64,000 bases of DNA from Paenibacillus spiritus (GTDB lineage Bacteria > Bacillota > Bacilli > Paenibacillales > Paenibacillaceae). The DNA is taken from contig NZ_VYKK01000015.1 in the NCBI RefSeq assembly GCF_008710135.1, forward strand, positions 186,001 to 250,000. The letters run 5' to 3'. The notes under the pieces are model-generated. The model searched no databases. It had not been told where the DNA came from and saw only the letters and a list, made by a program, of their open reading frames with translations. Shown here piece by piece: positions 59,235-64,000 of this stretch. The position numbers and the translations under genes are program-made. Every line of letters starts with the position of its first letter. Positions within the stretch are counted from its first letter, which is position 1.

Positions 59235-60238
59235 CTACAACCGGCTGGATAACCAAATACCGTCTTCTCCTGGCGGGGCTGGGAGTGCTTCTCCTCGCGA
59301 CGCTGCTGGCCGGTATGGGCATAGGAAGCGCCTCGGTATCGTACAGCCGCATCCTGCCGACCTTATTCGGGCACGGGAGCTTCAAGGATGACTTTGTGCT
59401 GTTCTCGGTTCGGCTTCCCCGGATGCTGGTTACGGTGCTGGGCGGGATGGCGCTTGCCCTGTCCGGGTCGGTGCTCCAGGCCGTAACCCGCAACGATCTG
59501 GCCGATCCGGCGCTGGTGGGCATCAATGCGGGAGCGGGAGTAGCAGTGGCTGTCTTCTTCCTGTTCGTGCCGGTTGAGGCGGCCTCGTTCGCCTATATGC
59601 TGCCGGCCGTAGGCTTCGCCGGCGGCCTTGCCGCCGCCGTGCTCATCTATCTGCTGTCCTACTCCCGGGAACAGGGCATTCAGCCGATCCGGCTCGTTCT
59701 GACCGGAGTAGGCTGCTCGCTGGCCTTGAACGGAACGATGATTGTCATCATCTCATCGACGGACCAGCGCAAATTCGATTTTATCGCGAACTGGCTGGCC
59801 GGCAGCATCTGGGGGACAGACTGGCCGTACATCGGAGCGCTTCTGCCCTGGCTGGTGCTGCTGATCCCCTATATTCTGTATAAATCGAATGCGCTCAACC
59901 TGCTGGCTCTCGGAGAGCCGGTGACCGTAGGTCTGGGTGTGCCTGTGCAGCGGGAACGGCTTCTGCTTCTGCTGGCGGCGGTAGCCCTCGCTTCGGCGGC
60001 GGTCTCGGTTACCGGCTCGATTTCCTTCGTCGGCCTGATGGCGCCGCATATTGCCAGATCGCTTGTGGGCCCCCGGCACCAGCTCTATGTGCCCGTGTCG
60101 GTGCTGACCGGCGGCTGGCTGCTGCTGGTCGCCGACCTCATCGGCCACAATGTGGGCGATGCGGGGGGCATACCTGCCGGAGTCGTTGTGGCGCTGATCG
60201 GCGCGCCTTACTTTGTGTATCTGCTGCTGCGGAAATAA
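59231..60238 (+). CDS. FecCD-family siderophore ABC permease 2
   Basis: 335 aa, about nine helices. SVRLPRMLVTVLGGMALALSGSVLQAVTRNDLADPALVGINAGAGVAVAV, ISSTDQRKFDFIANWLAGSIWGTDWPYIGALLPW, LLALGEPVTVGLGVPVQRERLLLLLAAVALASAAVSVTGSISFVGLMAPHIARSLVGPRH. FhuG/FeuC-like partner of the previous gene, forming a heterodimer pore. Neither a binding protein nor an ATPase gene lies beside them. Confidence 0.9.
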   Translation: MTTTGWITKYRLLLAGLGVLLLATLLAGMGIGSASVSYSRILPTLFGHGSFKDDFVLFSVRLPRMLVTVLGGMALALSGSVLQAVTRNDLADPALVGINAGAGVAVAVFFLFVPVEAASFAYMLPAVGFAGGLAAAVLIYLLSYSREQGIQPIRLVLTGVGCSLALNGTMIVIISSTDQRKFDFIANWLAGSIWGTDWPYIGALLPWLVLLIPYILYKSNALNLLALGEPVTVGLGVPVQRERLLLLLAAVALASAAVSVTGSISFVGLMAPHIARSLVGPRHQLYVPVSVLTGGWLLLVADLIGHNVGDAGGIPAGVVVALIGAPYFVYLLLRK

Positions 60239-60288
60239 CGCAGCGGGCAGGAGGCGGCGGCTTCCGGAGCCGCCGGTTATCGCTATCG

Positions 60289-60318
60289 AAAGGCGCTGCA
60301 GCGGCGGCGCCTTTTTTT
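60289..60318 (+). terminator. Terminator after the FecCD permeases
   Basis: AAAGGCGC / GCGCCTTT with a GC-rich loop, then TTTTT. Confidence 0.8.
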
Positions 60319-60413
60319 ATTTTCAAATAAACTAAAATAAAAAACGGATTAACTGGAAGGAGAGTAGAGTAGTAAAGATCAATAATATAGAGTCAAGCTG
60401 AACAAAAAAGATA

Positions 60414-60442
60414 TTGACATGGAAGAACAAAAGACGTAATTT
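60414..60442 (+). promoter_or_regulatory. Sigma-A promoter of the arabinanase
   Basis: TTGACA (60414-60419), 17-nt spacer, TAATTT (60437-60442). Perfect -35. Leader of about 155 nt. Confidence 0.7.
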
Positions 60443-60448
60443 TAATTC

Positions 60449-60472
60449 GGAATTAATTATTTAATTAATTCC
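60449..60472. promoter_or_regulatory. Perfect 24-bp palindrome at the arabinanase start site
   Basis: GGAATTAATTA / TAATTAATTCC arms with a TT centre, perfectly symmetric, 6 bp after the -10, so likely an operator. It is unlike the B. subtilis AraR operator. Confidence 0.6.
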
Positions 60473-60523
60473 TAAATAAATGTGCGCAGGGAAGGAGGGA
60501 AACGAGCGCATTACCGGACCATT

Positions 60524-60538
60524 ATGTAAGCGGTAACA
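60524..60538 (+). promoter_or_regulatory. Perfect cre site of the arabinanase
   Basis: ATGTAAGCGGTAACA matches WTGNAARCGNWWWCA fully. About 75 nt downstream of +1, so CcpA would act as a roadblock. Confidence 0.8.
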
Positions 60539-60603
60539 TAGAGAGGAATCGTTATGGAGTTGACAGGGAATCCATCACACTTCGCCCAGGAGAGTGATTG
60601 CTA

Positions 60604-61560
60604 GTGTCCAAAGTCCGCAGAACGAAGTATGCCGCCTGGCTGCTCGCCATGTTCCTGCTGGTCTCATCCGCTTTTCCCGCTTCCGCCGCAACCTGGTCTC
60701 TGACCGGAGATACCAATGTGCATGATCCCGCCTACATCAAGGAGGGCAATACGCACTGGGTCTTCAGCACAGGCTCGGGTCTGCAGGTTCTCTATTCAAC
60801 CAATGGCACCCATTTTGTTCGCTCGCTTCCGATCTTCGCTTCCGAGCCTTCCTGGTGGGATGCCTATGTGCCGAACCATCCGAATCTCGACGTATGGGCG
60901 CCCGATATATTCTACTATAACGGCACGTACTACCTGTACTATTCCATCTCCACCTTTGGTTCCAAGGTATCCGCAATCGGACTGGTCACGACGAACTCGA
61001 TTAGTGGCGGGGTCTGGAAGGATCAGGGGATGGTCATCAGTTCGAACGATGCTTCCAGCTACAATGCCATTGATCCCAATCTTATGCAGGATGCCAAGGG
61101 GAACCTGTGGATGGTGTTCGGTTCGTGGAGCAACGGCATCTATGTTACGGCCATCAGCAAATCCACGATGAAGCCCACAGGCAACGCCTACCGGCTTGCG
61201 ACGAAATCGGGCGGCATTGAAGGCGCCAGTCTTGTCTACAACAGCAGCACGGGCTATTACTATCTGTTCGTCTCCATCGGGGCCTGCTGCCAGGGGGTGA
61301 ACAGCACCTACCAGATTGCCGTCGGACGTTCTGCCAGTGTAACGGGGCCCTTTTACGCCAAAGACGGAACAGCAATGAAGGACGGCGGCGCAACGGTGAT
61401 CGACAGCGGCAATGCCTACTGGAAAGGACCGGGCGGCCAGGACATCTCGGGAACGAATCTGATTGTTCGGCACGCTTACAGCGTTGCCGAGAATGGTGCG
61501 CCGAAGCTGCTTATCAGCGATCTGTACTGGGATTCGAACGGCTGGCCTTATTTTAATTAG
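60604..61560 (+). CDS. abnA: Secreted endo-1,5-alpha-L-arabinanase (GH43)
   Basis: About 318 aa. Signal peptide AAWLLAMFLLVSSAFPASAA (cleavage near SAA). GH43 propeller: NVHDPAYIKEGNTHWVFSTGSGLQVLYS (catalytic Asp), NLDVWAPDIFYYNGTYYLYYSISTFGSKVSAIGLVTT, NAIDPNLMQDAKGNLWMVFGSWSNGIYV (Asp), SGGIEGASLVYNSSTGYYYLFVSIGACCQG (Glu). Length equals B. subtilis AbnA. Secreted enzyme that cuts arabinan; the products fit the surface lipoprotein arabinanase at 54.4 kb. GTG 60604 with AGGAGAG 9 nt upstream; TTG 60598 is too close. Confidence 0.93.
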   Translation: MSKVRRTKYAAWLLAMFLLVSSAFPASAATWSLTGDTNVHDPAYIKEGNTHWVFSTGSGLQVLYSTNGTHFVRSLPIFASEPSWWDAYVPNHPNLDVWAPDIFYYNGTYYLYYSISTFGSKVSAIGLVTTNSISGGVWKDQGMVISSNDASSYNAIDPNLMQDAKGNLWMVFGSWSNGIYVTAISKSTMKPTGNAYRLATKSGGIEGASLVYNSSTGYYYLFVSIGACCQGVNSTYQIAVGRSASVTGPFYAKDGTAMKDGGATVIDSGNAYWKGPGGQDISGTNLIVRHAYSVAENGAPKLLISDLYWDSNGWPYFN

Positions 61561-61579
61561 CTCACCCTTTCATACACCG

Positions 61580-61603
61580 GCGGCCGCAGCGCGGCCGCTT
61601 TTT
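61580..61603 (+). terminator. Terminator after the arabinanase
   Basis: GCGGCCGC-AGC-GCGGCCGC followed by TTTTT. Confidence 0.8.
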
Positions 61604-61717
61604 GGCGTGATGCTGCACGCGGCAGAGGGAAGCTTTATTTCTCACAGACAATCTTGGACGTCCCGAATAACATTGAAACCATTCATCCGGCTAGCGGATG
61701 GGAAGGGAGCCGTAGAA

Positions 61718-62647
61718 ATGAGGAACTCACCCTATTTTGAATGCCATTCTCTGGCGGACGGTATCTATGTGCTGGAAGCCAAGCGAGCGTGGGGAGCCAT
61801 GAGCAACGCCGGTGTTATCGACATGGGAACCTATACGCTTGTCTGGGATACGTTCAATACGCCTGCCGCAGGCGCTGACCTGCGCTTGGCGGCGGAAGAA
61901 CTGACCGGCAAGCCGGTCAGGTATGTGCTGAACAGCCATTGGCACGGCGATCATGTAAGAGGCAACCAGCATTTCAAGGATGCCGTCATTGTCTCGACGA
62001 CACGGACCCGAGCGCTGATGTTGTCCAGACAGCAGGAATGGCTCTCACGGATGAGCGCCCTTCTACCCCAATTGGAGAGGGACATTGCCGATCTGCGGCG
62101 TGGCGCCGCAGACGGCGCCGAAGCGGGGAAGGACACTCAGCTTGAGATGCTGGAGGACCTCAAGCGTTCTATTATGGAACTGGAGATTACGCCGGCTGCG
62201 TTAACCTTTGAATCGGCCCTCCATCTTTACGGCGGGCGTAGAATGGCTTCCTTCATCTCGGTGGGGGCCGGACACACCGAATGTGATGCTGTGCTCTACC
62301 TGCCCGAGGAGTCTATTCTGTTTACCGCCGATCTGACGCCTGTTGGCAACCATCCGCTGCTGGTGGACGGGAACCCGGCCTCCTGGCTCGAAGCCTTGGA
62401 CCGGTTGGAGACTTACGGTGCGCAAAGGATTGTGCCGGGTCATGGCCTGGTTGCTGACGGAGCCGCTGTGCATGTCACACGGACGTATATCCGTGAACTG
62501 ACGGAATACAGCCGAATACCGGCAGATGCACGAGAAGAGAAGATGCCGGATCAGTACGCCGGATGGGCCGCGGCGGAGAATTATACCCGCAATCTCACTT
62601 GGTTGAGAGAAAGAGAAAAGGGAAGTCAATCAGAAAGAATAGATTGA
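61718..62647 (+). CDS. MBL-fold metallo-hydrolase
   Basis: 309 aa. Metal motif NSHWHGDHVRGN (HxHxDH), later GAGHTECDAVLYLPEESILFTADL (His, Asp) and IVPGHGLV (His). Between them a ~75-residue insert rich in helix (RQQEWLSRMSALLPQLERDIADLRRG...DTQLEMLEDLKRSIMELEITPAALTF). Such inserts occur in quorum-lactonase-like and other MBL enzymes; substrate unknown. ATG 61718 with GGAAGGGAG. Its 3' end abuts the hmoA promoter and Fur box. Confidence 0.85.
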   Translation: MRNSPYFECHSLADGIYVLEAKRAWGAMSNAGVIDMGTYTLVWDTFNTPAAGADLRLAAEELTGKPVRYVLNSHWHGDHVRGNQHFKDAVIVSTTRTRALMLSRQQEWLSRMSALLPQLERDIADLRRGAADGAEAGKDTQLEMLEDLKRSIMELEITPAALTFESALHLYGGRRMASFISVGAGHTECDAVLYLPEESILFTADLTPVGNHPLLVDGNPASWLEALDRLETYGAQRIVPGHGLVADGAAVHVTRTYIRELTEYSRIPADAREEKMPDQYAGWAAAENYTRNLTWLREREKGSQSERID

Positions 62648-62673
62648 AATTGATAATCATTATCATTTATAAT
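62644..62673 (+). promoter_or_regulatory. hmoA promoter with Fur box in its spacer
   Basis: TTGAAA (62644-62649), 18-nt spacer, TATAAT (62668-62673). A perfect Fur box TGATAATCATTATCA occupies 62651-62665, in the spacer, and a half-like TGATAATGAAATCA follows at 62674-62687. The start of the promoter overlaps the MBL gene stop. Confidence 0.85.
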
Positions 62674-62708
62674 GATAATGAAATCATTTTGCCGGGAGGA
62701 ATGCTCGA

Positions 62709-63062
62709 GTGTTTATTGTAATGAGAACAACCATCGTCGATGCCGGATTCAGCGACAGAATTGTCGAGCGGTTCCAGGCGCCGGGTCCTCTTCAGGAACG
62801 GGACGGGCTGTTGGATATTTCCGTAATGGTGAACCGGAAGGCGAAAGAGACGGAAGAAGTCGTTACGATGATCCGCTGGGAGTCGGAGGAAGCCTGGAAG
62901 AATTGGGAGAAGAGCGAAGAGCATATTCAAGGGCACCGGAATAGCCGGGGCCAGCAGCCGCTTGAATTCATCCGGTCTGTAGCGGTTCAGATGTACAACG
63001 TCCGCATGGTTAAGGAAGGTAAGGCTTTCGGGTCGGGGTCGGCGCGGCAAGCCGCAGAATGA
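62709..63062 (+). CDS. hmoA: Heme-degrading monooxygenase HmoA-like
   Basis: 117 aa ferredoxin-like fold (ABM family). MFIVMRTTIVDAGFSDRIVERFQ, DGLLDISVMV, VTMIRWESEEAWKNWEKSEEHIQGHR with the Trp and His typical of HmoA, then VAVQMYNVRMVKEG. Opens heme to release iron. Close in size and pattern to B. subtilis HmoA (YetG). GTG 62709 behind GGGAGGA. A Fur box sits in its promoter, as expected for iron recovery. Confidence 0.9.
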   Translation: MFIVMRTTIVDAGFSDRIVERFQAPGPLQERDGLLDISVMVNRKAKETEEVVTMIRWESEEAWKNWEKSEEHIQGHRNSRGQQPLEFIRSVAVQMYNVRMVKEGKAFGSGSARQAAE

Positions 63063-63120
63063 GCGTCGGAGCCGACGTCCGTCCGGCTCTGGTCAGACAG
63101 CAGTCAAAGAAGAATGAAGA

Positions 63121-63158
63121 AGGGTTCCGTCCCGCCGGTATCGGCGGCTCGGAACCCT
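63121..63158. terminator. Hairpin between hmoA and aldo/keto reductase genes
   Basis: AGGGTTCCG / CGGAACCCT with inner GCCG-GTAT-CGGC; TGTTTG on one side, T-rich CTTC stretch on the other. Likely serves the two convergent genes. Confidence 0.6.
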
Positions 63159-63208
63159 GTTTGTGCTCTCGGCCCTGCTTCGGCACGACAAGTCCGGGCA
63201 TTCGGCCG

Positions 63209-64000
63209 CTACCGGTACTGCCGATAGCGGTTGGCCTTGCTGACGCTTCGGATGAAGGCCAGTTCTTCCTCGCTCAGCGGCGGGCAGTCTGCCGCCGAGA
63301 GGTTCTGCAGCAGCTGCTCCCGCGAGCTGGCGCCGGGTACGATTGCGGCAACGGCCGGATGGCCGAGCGGATAGCGCAGAGCTACCTGTGTCAGATTGCG
63401 TCCGCTGGCGGCAAACTTCTCTTCCAGCACCGTGCGCAGCGTCTTCAGCTCATCCAGCTCATAATCGGGAACGCCCTTCAGCGGTTCCCGTCCGGCGGCC
63501 AGAGCGCCGCTGTGCAGCGGCCCGCGTCCGATGACCCGGATGCCCCGCTGCTGAAGCAGAGGCAGCACCTCCTCTTCGGCGCGCCGGTCGACGATGCTGT
63601 AGGGATTCATCACGCTGACGATCCCCGACCGCGCCGCATATTCGCGGATAACGTTCGGGCGCAGGGAAGAGATCGCATATTCCCGGATCAGTCCGTCCCG
63701 TTTCAGCTCCTCAAAAGCTTCGATCGTGTCTTCGATCGGATCGTCCATCGTCCCGCCGTGAAGCTGGTATACGTCGATGTAGTCGGTTCCGAGCCGGCGG
63801 AGACTGTCGCGGACTGCCTTGCGGATATAAGCTCCCGAAGGGTCCCAGACCCAGCCTTCCTGTCCCGGAATCCGGCGGTTGCCGACCTTGGTCGCAAGGA
63901 TCACCTGATTGCGGCGGCCCTGAATGGCGCGCCCTACCAGCTCCTCATTGCGGCCGCTGTCGTAGAGGTCGGCGGTATCCAGCAGCGTAACTCCGCGGTC
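63209..64000 (-). CDS. Aldo/keto reductase, 5' part beyond the window
   Basis: 264 codons present; the N-terminus is past base 64000. GVTLLDTADLYDSGRNEELVGRAI carries the catalytic Asp and Tyr, and VILATKVGNRR the Lys. Then RRLGTDYIDVYQLHGGTMDDPIEDTIEAFEELKRDGLIREYAISSLRPN, GRGPLHSGALAAG, QVALRYPLGHPAVAAIVPGASSREQLLQNL. NADPH-dependent reductase; substrate unknown. The GTG 63904 that begins the longest Met/Val frame is internal. Confidence 0.92.
   Translation of the reverse strand, partial: DRGVTLLDTADLYDSGRNEELVGRAIQGRRNQVILATKVGNRRIPGQEGWVWDPSGAYIRKAVRDSLRRLGTDYIDVYQLHGGTMDDPIEDTIEAFEELKRDGLIREYAISSLRPNVIREYAARSGIVSVMNPYSIVDRRAEEEVLPLLQQRGIRVIGRGPLHSGALAAGREPLKGVPDYELDELKTLRTVLEEKFAASGRNLTQVALRYPLGHPAVAAIVPGASSREQLLQNLSAADCPPLSEEELAFIRSVSKANRYRQYR

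Larger units (their letters stand above)
60239..60603 (+). other. 365-bp intergenic control region of the arabinanase
   Basis: No gene supported. It holds the terminator of the permease operon (60289-60318), a strong promoter (60414-60442), a perfect palindrome (60449-60472) and a perfect cre site (60524-60538), all described separately. A second TTGACA at 60560-60565 has no matching -10. Confidence 0.85.

Overview
The window reads as chromosome of a spore-forming, GC-rich member of the Bacillota, most like Paenibacillus or a close relative. The evidence is the order rlmN, stp, prkC, rsgA, rpe, spoVM, rpmB, fakA, recG (close to the Bacillus subtilis order), a SpoVM peptide and a probable SpoVIF, strong AAGGAGG ribosome binding sites, frequent GTG and TTG starts, sigma-A-type promoters, Fur boxes of the TGATAATNATTATCA type, CcpA cre sites and Bacillus-type intrinsic terminators. 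I saw no rRNA, tRNA, CRISPR array, insertion sequence or prophage. Genes are densely packed on both strands.

Layout. 1-8.6 kb: core block for rRNA/tRNA methylation (rlmN), PASTA kinase and phosphatase (prkC, stp), ribosome maturation (rsgA), pentose phosphate epimerase (rpe), spore coat basement protein (spoVM), L28 (rpmB, opposite strand) and an adjacent fatty-acid kinase pair (fakA plus a DegV-type fatty-acid binding protein). 8.6-12.5 kb: recG, a spoVIF-like gene, a small membrane protein and an NlpC/P60 lipoprotein. 12.5-15.5 kb: a complete substrate-binding/permease/ATPase ABC operon behind a leader with four alternately complementary segments. 15.6-25.4 kb: mostly single genes (SDR, MgtC, aldose epimerase, TraX, stalk-domain lipoprotein, nitroreductase, membrane-anchored PrsA-like foldase, LytTR regulator, lactonase, a second-type Hfq). 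25.6-35.8 kb: aromatic-acid exporter family protein, HelD, MFS transporter, transaldolase, and a metallophosphoesterase/macrodomain/rpiA cluster. 36.0-40.8 kb: a YesM/YesN-type two-component system with a solute-binding protein gene between kinase and regulator but no permease. 40.9-45.6 kb: thiamine salvage operon (thiX-thiY-thiM-thiD-thiE) behind a TPP riboswitch and terminator. 45.7-53.1 kb: SLH protein, fur, small secreted and unknown proteins, AraC regulator with divergent sugar isomerase, EamA exporter divergent from a MocR regulator, phosphotransferase. 53.1-64.0 kb: a lone Fur-box OppD ATPase, two arabinanases, exoA, an M29 aminopeptidase, a Fur-box FecCD permease pair, an MBL-fold hydrolase, a Fur-box heme monooxygenase and the start-truncated aldo/keto reductase at the window edge.

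How it fits together. Iron control recurs: fur itself, oppD, the FecCD pair and hmoA each have a Fur box. Carbon control recurs: perfect cre sites lie by the LytTR/lactonase promoters and the secreted arabinanase. Several transport systems are incomplete in place (OppD alone, FecCD without binding protein or ATPase, ThiXY without ATPase, HK-SBP-RR without permease), which suggests shared subunits elsewhere or a sensing role. The less ordinary signals are regulatory: the ABC-operon leader, a perfect 24-bp palindrome at the arabinanase start site, the EamA/MocR operator region, and a TPP riboswitch whose 3' P1 strand is exactly complementary to the terminator loop.
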